Part shown: in pieces, positions 1 through 10,338 of the stretch
How positions within the stretch are numbered: the stretch's first letter is position 1
Layout of the letters: the number at the start of each line of letters is the position of its first letter
NCBI GenBank assembly: GCA_000320545.1
Contig: ADNK01002406.1
Span: forward strand, 1 to 24,244
Length of the DNA stretch: 24,244 nt
Direction: 5' to 3'
Source: Bigelowiella natans CCMP2755
Taxonomy: Eukaryota; Cercozoa; Chlorarachniophyceae
The notes under the pieces: model-generated
Told to the model about the DNA's origin: nothing
What the model saw: the letters and a program-made list of their open reading frames with translations, nothing else
Databases searched by the model: none
Made by a program: the position numbers and the translations under genes

Positions 1-136
1 TGCTTGACAGACCATTTTGTTAACGGATGCATCATTGAACGCCTTTAGCTCTTTTTATTGGAGGGGGAGCTCGGGAGAAAATGTGATTGATTGCATTGTT
101 CATGGCAACAATTTAGTTTTGTCGTTTTTCGAACAG

Positions 137-2231
137 GTTTGACACCACTCAGTTGGTGCAGCATCAACGGCCATCTTGAGATTGTCAAGCATCTTGTCAG
201 CATGAAGGCAGATATCGAGACGAAGGACAACAATGGTGAGTGGAATTAGGAGTGGCATTAGCAGTTGTGAGTGTAACTAGTATTCGCATTAGACATTGCT
301 ATGTGCTTGAGTTTGCCCAAATTCAGATGGTGATCATTTGGATTGTTGTCACCCCAAATTGCATTTTGCTTTACGGACTATTTAGTTGACGGATGCATCA
401 CTGAACGCCTTTAGCTGGTTTCATTGAGGGAGGGGGTGTGGACTTGGGAGAAAATGTGATTGATTGCATTGTTCATGGCAACTGTTTAGTTTTGCCATCT
501 TTTGAACAGGTGACACGCCACTCAATGGGTGCAGTTTTGAAGGCCATCTTGAGATTGTCAAGCATCTCATCAGCATGAAGGCAGATGTCGAGACGAAGGA
601 CAAGAATGGTGTGTGCAATTAGGAGTGGCATTAGCAGTTGTGAGTGCAACTAGCATCAGCATTGGACATTGCCATGTGCTTGAGTTTGCCCACATTCGGA
701 TGGAGATGATTGCAGATTGTTTTCACTGCAAAGTGCATTTTGCTTGACGGACCATTTGGTTGATGGATGCATCACAGAACGCCTTTGGCTCGTTTCATTG
801 AGAGAGGGGGGGTGGACTTGGGAGAAAATGTGATTGATTCCATTGTTCATGGCAACAATTTGGTGTGGCCTCTCTCGAACAGGTTGGACGCCACTCACTT
901 GGAGCAGTTTCAAAGGCCACGTTGAGATTGTCAAGTATCTTGTCAGCATGAAGGCAAACATCGAGACGAAGGACAACGATGGTGAGTGCAATTGGGAGTG
1001 GCATCAGAATTTTTTTTCCCCCGCAAATGGCATTTTGCGAGACGGATCATTTGGTGGATGCATCGCTAAACGCCATCATTGAAGATTTTAGGTCTTTTCA
1101 TTGGAGGGGGAGCTCGAGAGAAAATGTGATTGGTTGCATTGTTCATGGCAACAATTTAGTTTCGTCCTTTTTCGAACAGATTTGACACCACTAAGTTGGT
1201 GCAGCTTCATCGGTAATCTTGAGATTGTCAAGCATCTTGTCAGCATGAAGGCAGACATTGAGACGAAGGAGAATGGTGTGTGCAATTAGGAGTGGCATTA
1301 GCAGTTGTGAGTGCAACTAGCATCAGCATTAGACATTGCCATGTGCTTGAGTTTGCCCACATTCAGATGGTGATGATTGCAGATTGTTTTCACCGCAAAG
1401 TGCATTTTGCTTGACGGATCATTTGGTTGACGGATGCATCGCTGAACGCCTTTAGCTCGTTTCATTGAGGGAGAGGGGGTGGACTTGAGAGAAAATGTGA
1501 TTGATTCCATTGTTCTTGGCAACAATTTGGTTTTGTCGTTTTTCGAACAGGTTTGACACCACTCAGTTGGTGCAGCATCAACGGCCATCTTGAGATTGTC
1601 AAGCATCTTGTCAGCATGAAGGCAGATATCGAGACGAAGGACAACAATGGTGAGTGGAATTAGGAGTGGCATCAGAATTTTTTCCCCCCCGCAAATGGCA
1701 TTTTGCTTGACGGATCATTTGGTGGAGGCATCGCTAAACGCCTTTGGCTCGTTTCATTGAGAGAGGGGGGGTGGACTTGGGAGAAAATGTGATTGATTCC
1801 ATTGTTCATGGCAACAATTTGGTGTGGCCTCTCTCGAACAGGTTGGACGCCACTCACTTGGAGCAGTTTCAAAGGCCATCTTGAGATTGTCAAGCATCTT
1901 GTCAGCATGAAGGCAAACATCGAGACGAAGAACAACGATGGTGAGTGCAATTAGGAGTGGCATTGGCAGTTTTTGCACCGCAAAGTGATTTTTCCTTGAC
2001 GGATTATTTTTTGACGGATGCATCGCTAAACGCCTTTAGCTCGTTTCATTGAGGGAGGTGGGGGGACTCCGGGGAAATGTGATTGATTGCATTGTTCATG
2101 GCAACAATTTGCTTTTGCTCTCTTTCGAACAGGTGACACGCCACTCAGTTTGTGCAGCTTCAAAGGTCATCTTGAGATTGTCAAGTATCTTGTCAGCATG
2201 AAGGCAGATATCGAGGCGAAGGACAACAATG
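137..2231 (+). repeat. Tandem array of one-repeat ankyrin exons with duplicated introns
   Basis: Seven near-identical exon-intron units repeat along the 5' half of gene A. Each exon is 99 nt (96 in the fourth, which has lost one codon), is phase 1 on both sides, and encodes exactly one 33-residue ankyrin repeat. Distances between exon starts are 373, 373, 297, 371, 291 and 291 nt, so there are long and short intron classes. The short class lacks roughly 80 nt and carries a T-run followed by a C-run instead (near 1010-1023 and 1677-1690). Exons 137-235 and 1551-1649 are identical at the DNA level, and 883-981 and 1842-1940 are almost so. Intron sequence is duplicated as well, for example the recurring acceptor block ending in TTTCGAACAG. 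This indicates recent unequal duplication or gene conversion. Confidence 0.9.
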
Positions 2232-4862
2232 GTGTGTGCAATTAGGAGTGGCATTAGCAGTTGTGAGGGGACTAACATCAGCATTTGTTCATGGCAACAA
2301 TATCACAAGCATTGAGACTATAGTCGTGAGTCTCAATGTGGAGTTAGTGAATGGTAGTATGTTCTTCTCGGATGATTGAGTTTAGTGTTTGGAGTGGAAT
2401 TGTATTGTGAGTCGTGGCAGCTGAATGAGTAGTAATAATAGTGTCAAAGCTAAGTAGAGAACAAAATGCCGAAGAAGTGGTAGCGTAGGAAAAGATGGTC
2501 GATATTGAGGAATAAAGGATGATTGTGATGAAATGCATTGTATTTGTTGCATTTTTGTTTGTCTTTCAGGTAAGAGACCATTAGATAAGGCGGTAGAAGA
2601 GAACAATGACAATGTAGTGAACCATCTCCGCAATGAAACGACAAAGCTGGGCTTAGCGAAGATGAAGACCGAAAATAAAATCACAAACATTGCTAAGACG
2701 TTTTCAAGCGAAGGACTATGGACTTGTGCCAGGCTGTGCTTTCAAGGAAGTATCGCCGAGCTCAAAGACTTTGCTACAGCGAGATTTCCACGATTCTCCT
2801 TTCATTCGAAAATGGAAAAGGACGAATTGGTGCAGGCTTTAAAAAAACAAGCAATGGATGCGGTAACGGTTCGTTCCCTTAAAGATTGTTGCAGGAAATA
2901 TGGGATTAAGGGGTACTCTGGAAAAAACAAAGGAAAGCTGGGGCAGATGATTTTTGATGAAGCAACGTGTTCTATCCAAAGAAAGGTAAATGTCTGAATT
3001 TGTGAATGGAATCTAAATGGGTAGCATGCTTGGATGTTAGACATCAATTTATCTTGCTTCAGAGTTGTCCCGATCATCGATATTCAATGCAAATCTAAGA
3101 CAGTTCGTGCCTTTCTGATAGTCTAACAATGAACTAATGGAGTCGGATTCCGAGTCGGATTCCGATGATGAACCAATGGAGTCGGATTCCGAGTCGGATT
3201 CCGATTATGAACCAATGGAGTCGGATTTCGAGTCGGATTCCGATTATGAACCAATGGAGTCGGATTCCGATGATGAAGACGAACCAATCATCCGGTAGAA
3301 AGGCGCTAAGTGTTCACCAAGCAACATTTTTAAACGGAAATATAAATAGATCAAAGTCGGTGCCATCAAAGTCTGGTAAAAAGCGAGCAGAAGTGTCTAC
3401 AGTTGGAGAGTCTCTCGTTGCTAGACCCAGCAAAAAGGTCATTATTTCGAATGGCACTTGCAAAATATGCAACCAATTAGGATCACAAACGTGCTGCTGC
3501 TGCTGCTGCTGCTGTATCAGGCAAAACTTGGATCATATGAGGACAGCAAAGGGCAGGAAAATGGTGAAGAAGCTGAAAAATTTGAACGATTTCTCAAAGA
3601 AGCGCGTCTCTCTGAATTCGTGCAAACATTGCGTGAAGCTGGTTACGAGTATATCGATGATTTGCCCGAAATGGTGATGTTAATAATCTTGATATGAAGA
3701 GTAGTTTTTGGATATAATGTTAAGTAATCGTCCTATCGTTATAACATCTCAGGATAGTGATGAAAAGGAGAAGTTCTTTCCGAAAAAACCGCACCGTAGA
3801 AGGTTCGAAAAGGCGATCAAGGAAATGAAAAAGACCACTTCAGTGAAACCTAGCAAAAAGCCGAAACCTGTCATTGACCACAAGTTTGCATTAATTATCG
3901 GTAATGGAAAATACAGGAAAGGTCCATTGGGATCAAACCCTATCAATGATGCCCAAGTTATAAGAAACAAGTTTGAATCTGAGTACGGCTACAAAGTCTT
4001 CTATCATGAAAACCTGAAAAGTAAAGATATGAAAGATGCTCTTTATAAATTTGAAAAAGCACTCAAAAATGCAATCAAGGGGGGAGGCGAATCCCTAGCA
4101 GTTGTATTTTTCGCCGGTCATGGTGTCCTAACAACAACTGCGAACGGCTTGAGTGAAAATTTGCTTCTGGGTATCGATAACGTCGGTTATGAGGATGAAA
4201 GGTAGAGGTTATTGGCTCTTCGATTATCATTAAGTAACTGCATCTTCTTGTTGCAGGGATTTGCAAGTGAAAGAACTAAGTACCAAAGATGTAGTTACAG
4301 CCTTAGAAGAAGCAAAAGTCTCGATGAAAATCATGTTGCTGGATTGTTGTCGTGAAGTTTCAGGTATTCAAATCCATGTATCATCAACCACCTGCCAACC
4401 AACACAGCAACAATTTACCATCACATTAGGAATGCCACTTTCCGTGGTGAGCAAAAGTCGTTCGTTAGCGAAGAGTGGTTTGAAGATCCCAAGAGAAGAG
4501 GTGAAAGGATGCATGATACTCTACGCTTTTCAACCAGGTGAATTCATTTTTGAAAACGCAAAAAGATTCTTCGGGCAAAATAACACATTTCACCTGTGTG
4601 TGCTGTTTGCATGTTAGGCAAGCTAACTTCAAATGGAGATTATGAAAAGAAGAACGGACTCTTCACCGAATCGTTGATGGAAGCCTTCAAAAGCAGGAAG
4701 AATGAAAGGAATCCTCCAACATTCTGCGATCTCGTCAGTGAAGCTGGGAAAATCATGGAACATCACAATCAACAACCTGCTGTTGAAATTTCATGCGTGG
4801 GCCAGAGCATTTACATGTGCATCGATGGGACCCACTTCAAAGACTGGCACACGCTGCCGTAG
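137..4862 (+). CDS. Ankyrin-SAP-SAM-caspase-like (C14) protein, 5' partial
   Basis: Fifteen exons keep one frame of 795 codons plus stop: 137-235, 510-608, 883-981, 1180-1275, 1551-1649, 1842-1940, 2133-2231, 2570-2985, 3122-3294, 3350-3437, 3521-3673, 3753-4201, 4257-4363, 4469-4537, 4618-4862. The 5' end lies left of the window. Seven ankyrin repeats (core GHLEIVKHLVSMKADIETKD) and a terminal half-repeat come first. A SAP/Rho_N-like motif (LKDCCRKYGIKGYSG) follows, then an acidic MESDSES linker, then a SAM domain split by the intron after LPEM. The caspase-like domain starts at FALIIGNGKY, has the catalytic His in FAGHGV (codon 4119-4121) and Cys in LLDCCRE (codon 4348-4350). Known for the family: Cys-His proteases fused to interaction domains in cell-death and immune signalling. 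That role is inferred here. Least certain joints are the 55-nt intron 3295-3349 and the acceptor at 4468. Confidence 0.82.
2232..2569 (+). other. Intron between the last full ankyrin exon and the SAP-like exon
   Basis: This 338-nt intron starts with GTGTGTGC, the same donor as several array introns, and ends in TGTCTTTCAG. Its first 70 or so nucleotides still resemble the array introns. It then diverges into unrelated sequence, marking where the duplicated block stops. No gene is seen inside it. Confidence 0.6.
2570..2985 (+). other. Exon with terminal ankyrin half-repeat and SAP/Rho_N-like region (gene A)
   Basis: The exon opens with a degenerate ankyrin repeat (KRPLDKAVEENNDNVVNHL) and runs into a basic helical region. 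Its second half has two similar helix-turn-helix segments. The clearer one, VRSLKDCCRKYGIKGYSG followed by KNKGKLGQMIFDE, matches the SAP/Rho N-terminal pattern (leucine-lysine helix, GIKGYSG turn, Lys-Leu helix). The earlier one, ELKDFATARFPRFSFHSK then MEKDELVQALKK, looks like a diverged copy. SAP motifs usually bind nucleic acid, so a DNA- or RNA-contacting role is possible but not shown. Confidence 0.6.
3129..3294 (+). repeat. Acidic Ser-Asp-Glu repeat in gene A linker
   Basis: The frame entered at 3122 reads imperfect repeats of EPMESDSESDSDY, giving a strongly acidic linker between the SAP-like and SAM parts. The underlying DNA repeats GAGTCGGATTCC. The Ser-Asp-Glu pattern is typical of casein kinase 2 targets. 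Other frames across it also stay open because the DNA is repetitive. Confidence 0.7.
3521..4862 (+). other. SAM domain followed by caspase-like peptidase domain (gene A)
   Basis: The SAM domain reads FERFLKEARLSEFVQTL, REAGYEYIDDLPEM, then across the 79-nt intron KPHRRRFEKAIKEM, which matches the five-helix SAM pattern ending in an HRxxxxxAIxxM helix. A short basic linker leads to the C14 fold: strand FALIIGNGKY, a NDAQVIRNKFESEYGYKV block, the H-bearing strand AVVFFAGHGV, the C-bearing strand IMLLDCCREV, then MILYAFQPGK and GLFTESLMEAF as in the small-subunit part. His and Cys are both present, so activity is plausible. The cysteine is followed directly by arginine, as in caspase and paracaspase active sites. 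Confidence 0.8.
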
Positions 4863-5777
4863 CTGAAACGGCGAAGGGATGTGAAAGCCTTCAATATTAT
4901 CTTGCTAGCTTGTCAACACTATCTGAAAGAAGGCAACGGATGCATTCTGATTCTTTCTGTTCGCGGAAATGCAATGGACAAAATAAAAACAAAATAAGCA
5001 CAGAATGTCGAATGTGAGAAGTATGCGTTTGCGTGGTGTGCACAGCTGCATGCACACATGCAAAATGACAGACAACAAGGAATTTGATTTGTTTTTGCAT
5101 GCTAGCTTGTCTGTTGCCAAACATGATCGTGACATGACAAAGGCAACCCATGCGAAATGCCTCAAAGCCCGCCTTGCTAGCATGGCTCTCTAGCTCTGAG
5201 GTTGAGGTGGAACACGACTGCAGCTGGCGCTCGATCATGCTGCATGTGTGATTGTCAGGAGCATTCCAGCAAGCCAGAGCTCAATGGAACAGACTAGCAG
5301 ACCTCATCGAATGCCAACATGTGCAAACAACAAGGTACGGTAGCAAGTCGCTACAGATAGCTACCCTGGCGGTGCATGTTAGCATGCATGACGCCGTACC
5401 ATGCTAGCATGCTAGTATGCGTCTGCAATTACAAAATGCATTGTGGCGTGTGTCACGACAAACTCAAACGAATTTGTCTCATTTTTCCACATAACATGTT
5501 GACACGCATTGATGAATGTTCATGAAGATTCAGAAGACCAAGCCCCCTCTTTCCAAAATGACTGCAAAACAACCTGAAATGACAGAATATGGTCAGGAAC
5601 AAAAGAGCAAGATGTCCTTCATAGATAATATGGATAATGACTTTCAATTATCATGCTGATACCTCGATTACATAGAGTCTTTCCTCACAAAATCGAGCAA
5701 ATCAAACTGCACTGCTTCGTATCTACCCTGTTGCAGCATGAAGCGCCCCTTGCTACTACCAGTATTTCTTTTAATTT
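4863..5777. other. Convergent spacer, palindrome-rich, between genes A and B
   Basis: No coding exon is supported here. A polyadenylation-like AATAAA lies at 4982-4987, about 120 nt after the gene A stop. From about 4900 to 5420 the sequence is rich in GCTAGC, CTAG and GCATGC words, including CATGCTAGCATG, a perfect 12-nt palindrome at 5400-5411. Open frames here are short and show no protein-like composition. Confidence 0.5.
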
Positions 5778-8700
5778 TCAGGGCATTGTACCAATCATGC
5801 ATGCGATTCCTGGCGTAGCAGCGAGTAACACTAGCCTCCTTTCCGATCGAGATTTTTTGTGCTTTCTACCATCTGCTGATATCGGAAAAACAAACAAACA
5901 TGTTGTTGAGGTAGAAGAAGGAAGGATCACTTTCTTGCAGCACAGCTTCAAGCCTGACTTTTCTTCCGAAAACAAAACCGAGTGAGCGAAAAAAATGAGA
6001 GCAAAAGGAAAGAGAACTGGAGAGAAAGTGGGGGGGGGGGGGGGGGAAGGAGAATTGATAATATACGGTAGAGAAAAATGTTCGTCATCATCGCATCATT
6101 TCTTGTTCATAATTGTCTTCATATTTCTGTTTCAATGCTTGATGTGCGTCACTTGCAGATGTGGACCACTTGCAGGTTTGCACCTGTACTCCCTCCTTCC
6201 GGCCGAATATCTTCAAAATAACTCGGATCTTCATCATCATTAGCAGCAGCTTCGTCAGACATCAACCTCCACATTGTCGCATCAAGTATGCTGCTGGCTT
6301 GGGGGCTGATTGTCGATCCTCCATCTCGATTCTCCCTACAAAATGCCGTATCAGCAGATATTACGATAAACACTCGCGAGACTTCCTTTGCTAGGACGTC
6401 CGGGGGGAAAAAAAAAAACCAGGAAATGTGCGGAACGGACCTGCGGATCTTCGCCTTTCTCATTCGCTCTATCACGAGATGCGAGTATTTGCTGTACTCC
6501 GCCGTTACGGACTGCGGCTGTCTACCTGAAGTGGAAGAGCGCGTTCATCGCGGTGGTTTTTAGAGGATGGTGGCAAGGACCCCGCCCCTGCAGAGGAAAA
6601 CGAGAACAGGCTGCTGCCGCCGATTTTCATCAGAATAAAAACTCGAAATTCATAATTCGGTTGGGCACATGTAGTAAAAACTCTCGCACCGACCAACACC
6701 CTCATTGGCACTGGCTATACGACATGTGTATATATGTGGGAGCATGCAAGGAGGCTGCAGATAGCGTACTTATAACGTCGAGCTCCTTCATCAATCGAAT
6801 GGGCTTTAGCCATAGATGTGGTATAGGCCGCACCTGGAAAAGGGCATCATACGCCGTTAATCACGGCAAATCAAGTTGAAATTTTTAGTCATGGCAATAT
6901 TGAAAACCCACTAAACGCATTGAGGAAACTTCCAAAAACAGTAAAGATATAGGCCTTTCATAGATAGAAAAATGCATCATTGAGTCGCCGCTTCCTCACG
7001 AATACTACCAAATTCCAGTCTTTGCACTTTTGGTTGAATTCCTCCACCCTCTGCGAATGTGTGTATGTGTGTGTGTGTGTGTGTGTTAGCGCGCGCGCGC
7101 GCACGTTCGACTACAACGAGGGAAAATGAAAGAACATCGTATGTCACATATCAAAGATTTCCATCTGCATTGCGTTCAATGAGTTATTTGCGATTCTGGC
7201 TGCTCATCCTATCCCTGAACACTTCGATAAAAACGTGTCCCGAGGTGCATTTGTGAGTATGTCCTTCTCAGACATCCACGTCATCATCGTCGATGTCCTC
7301 TCGTTGAATTCAATTGCGGTAGTATCATGCCTCTGCGCCCGCGCTCGTGGGTTGCTGCAACTCAACTGCGGCTGCTACCTGATGTAAATCCCGCAGCGCA
7401 ACGCCGCTTCCATCCAGCTCCACGCCTACCAAAAACAACCGGGAAAAATCAGGCCAAACCGAATGCTCAGTGCTCTGATTGATCACATTTTTATGCGTCG
7501 ATGTTTGACCGATGGATGTCAATTCGCCGCATCATTTTTCCGAGAGTTGAGGACTCATCACTCACCAATTGAAGGTGGTCGCTCGATCATAATGTTTCAG
7601 GTGGCGTGGCCGCGGTCGCGTTTTGCTGCGCCTTTCATTCTTCGAATTCATACATATTTTTATTAAAGAACAGTGCTGCTGCTACCAACCTCCAAAAGCC
7701 CTTTCTTCGTTCGTCATGAGGTGATGAATGCCCTACGATGATGATGGTGATGATGATGATGATGATAAACATGATTGTGAGCATTTAAAGAATAAGAATG
7801 ATGATAGATGAGATGGTGATAAAGACATGGTGTTTTCTAGTGTTAAATCCTCAGGAAATAGCGATCTTCATTCATCATGCTAGAATATATTGACGAAGAT
7901 AGAAGACGAGGCACCTTCAATTCCATCAGCATCTGTGCGCGATTCTACGTTTATTTAGTGATTGGCGTTACTCAGGAAGTATACACAAACACACACACAT
8001 ACACACACACACAAACCATGTAATAATCGAAATATGGTAGGCTTATAAACAAGCTAAACGGAAAGCAGCGTCCCATTCGTTCTCGTGCGACATGCTCGTA
8101 TCAAATATCGGCGTCTTCAGCTAAGTTTTCAAGCGGTCAAAAAGAGATTGCTATTTCGTTATTTGTCAGATTTTACATGCTCGAGCTCATGCATTTGATC
8201 GATCCAGACCTAGGTAAGAGGGAGGGGGGGAATGGGAGGAAGAGATAAACAGCATCATCATCATCACCACCATCCTTTTTTCATCACGGTTGTCTTCTTC
8301 CTTGTTGTGCTTTATTTCTCGATGATAAAAGAACATAATGCGTTCGGAACATCATGCTTTGATGAACAGGCAGACAAATGTAGCTTTTTGATGTGAAATT
8401 GGAAGCGTCTGTGCTCGATAACAACTTGAAAACGATTCGTCATCTATGTGTCAATTGGGAAAAACTGAAAATTGTTTTTTAAATCCTTTTATTGTTTTTC
8501 TTCAGCCCTTCTACTATCTTAGTTGCTGATTATTGCAGTTCTGTCATCCATTCCCCCTCCCCCCTCTCCCCCCTTCTCCCCCATCTCACCGGGCGGCAGT
8601 TATTCTTCTTCAGAAGCCTACTCGTAACATCGTCGTCCTGGGAAGAAGGCGGAGCAGAAATTTGTACGTGTGTGGTATACGATATTCATTTTCTAACAGA

Positions 8701-10338
8701 ATGGGGGAAAGTCAAACGAGCATGACGTAAAAGCGCGGATGATTGTCCCCTCCCACAGTAGCTAAATTTGTATTAAATCGCATTTCTTCTCAAGGCGACA
8801 AAGTCTATCATAACTACCAGGTGCTCCAGCGGCTTTCCCTTGCCTTTCAAGTTCTAAGTGTGTTTTATGCGTCCATCAGCCAACAACTACCGCATGCAAA
8901 CGCATTTGTGCATGTGCGCTATGGCTGTGATAGCGTGGTGTGCGATTTGTCGGTATCTGCCAGCACGGCTCTCCCGTTTGCCGCCATTCTCACCTTGAAG
9001 CTTCCATTCCAAACAGCCTCCTGTATCCTGGTCTCTACCATCCCTGAGCAAACCAAAGATTTGCAGAGCATACAGTGAGAAGGCATGCTCGGGGCGCATC
9101 ATCGCCGTTGCATAGGAGATAAAATCATCGACGCTTTTTCTCGTTTTTATATCGTCCAAAAATAAAACGACAGTCGTGCGCGAGGATAGCTGAAAGCAAC
9201 CGGATATTTCCTTCAGAGACTTGTGCTTTAGCTTTGAAGCTCCTTTACGCGTCGAGTCCCGCTTCTCCTCTGCCGCAACACCGTCAAAGCAAAAATTACA
9301 CAATACGACGAGGAGATCTCCTAAGATCTCTCATGGCAAAAGCTAAAAAAAAATCAGGGCTGGGCGATGTGACATTTATCACATGAACGCTTTCCGGGAT
9401 GGGCGGAGGGGGCCAACTGTCACAGCTGTGTGCTCTGGTCATGGTTAATCTTCCCAGAAGCATGCAAATTTTCCCGCTAATTTGTCTTTCTGAATTTTGC
9501 TGCAATCCACCTGCGCCTTGTTTGGCGTTTCGAAGTCGCTCTGTCGCATAGAAGGAGGCAACGTGGGACCTAATACAACGGTGTTGATTTCACTCCAATG
9601 ACATGAATCAGAGGCTAATGTCATCTATTTAACAATATGAGGTCGAAGTATCGAGCAGATTTCGCAATTTTCCTATCCTACGACAGGGCTATCATAGGGT
9701 GCCACGATGAAATAGGGAAAGTTTAAGAATATCATCAAAAACCTGCTGAAAATCTCAATGGTGTATTCATCAACGAACATTCTCGAAATATATACCTTTC
9801 CTCCGGACTCATGTTGATGTTGAGATCAACCTTGGGCTAAATTTTGAAGCGAAAAGGGTAAGGGGGGGGGGATAGAAGTTTCATTTCACTCATTGACAAA
9901 AACGAGACTTGTGTTTAAGCGGACCTTTGCTCCTTTGTGCTTCCGGACTCGTTCCCTTACAAAAATTAAAAGAAGTTTAAAAATGTTGGATATACGACGT
10001 TGTGCAGCTACATCAGCCCTACTACTAGCAGATGCGGAAGGGGCAGCACCTGTGGTCCTCCATCTTTGGCATCAACACCCGAGAGCTCTCACACCTGGCA
10101 AGCAAACCAAAAAGAAAGACCCGCAGTTCAGAGTCACAACCCCAACCTGCTCGGTACGACTATCTAGGAACTACCTCGAGAAGAAAACCTTGTCCCGTTT
10201 TGCTGTGGCAGGGGTCACTGCCGTCGAGCCCTCAGAAGAAGAGGTGGAGGAGGAAAGATGTTCTTCGTCAGTGGATTTCGGCGTCGTCGTTGCCGTGCTG
10301 CTGCTGCTAAAACGGAATAAGTTGAATCGAGACCGCAT
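5778..10338 (-). CDS. Multi-exon hypothetical protein with microexons; possible ubiquitin- or doublecortin-like segment
   Basis: I do not recognise the product. Supported or likely exons in 5'-3' order: 10338-10175 (Ser/Thr-rich start, MRSRFNLFRF), 10094-10050 (CESSRVLMPKMEDHR), 9269-9039 (or to 8994), 8843-8818, 8637-8590 (DDDVTSRLLKKNNCRP), 7631 or 7625-7566, 7425-7379, 6833 to about 6777, 6587-6526, 6335-6184 (SSILDATMWRLMSDEAAAN) and 5872-5778 (stop TGA). Most have good acceptors and donors. Exons 9269, 8843 and 8637 join in frame to give RTTVVLFLDDIKTRKSVDDF ... LLRDGKGKPLEHLDDD, which resembles a ubiquitin-like or doublecortin-type fold; that is a guess. Phases do not close between 10050 and 9269, after 8590, or between 6833 and 6335, so exons are missing or mis-bounded. 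The start codon is uncertain because the frame stays open upstream. Confidence 0.42.
7059..7103. repeat. (GT)n and (GC)n microsatellites in gene B intron
   Basis: A (TG)n tract runs into TTAGCGCGCGCGCGCGC. The alternating purine-pyrimidine composition could form Z-DNA. Similar (CA)n with (GC)n pairs occur at 19841-19904. Confidence 0.8.
7733..8560. other. Intron interval of gene B without supported exon
   Basis: Holds (GAT)n at about 7735-7767, (CA)n at about 7986-8014 and a G7 run at 8224-8230. I find no exon with both good splice signals and protein-like composition, although the phase break after 8590 suggests at least one small exon remains hidden here. Confidence 0.4.

Noticed and set aside
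137-2231. CRISPR-like array or LTR element suggested by the regular spaced repeats
   Set aside because: The repeated part encodes ankyrin repeats with splice sites, and the spacers are themselves duplicated introns, not unique spacers. There are no terminal repeats or transposase/reverse transcriptase.
45-2284. Recurring minus-strand open frames of about 62 residues across the ankyrin array
   Set aside because: They are the antisense of the repeated ankyrin exons and recur only because the exons do. They run through the plus-strand splice sites, and their sequence is explained by the plus reading.
3295-3298. In-frame TAG after the acidic repeat as a gene end or pseudogene lesion
   Set aside because: It forms part of a GT donor. 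A 55-nt intron ending at 3349 restores the frame, another 55-nt intron occurs at 4202-4256, and downstream phases all agree into an intact caspase domain.
3490-3520. Poly-Leu or poly-Cys coding run from (GCT/CTG)n
   Set aside because: The run sits in the intron 3438-3520, just before the acceptor TATCAG. Phase-consistent splicing removes it.
4900-5240. Minus-strand frames of 92-113 residues downstream of gene A
   Set aside because: They cover the palindrome-rich spacer and a polyadenylation-like signal, and show no domain or splice context.
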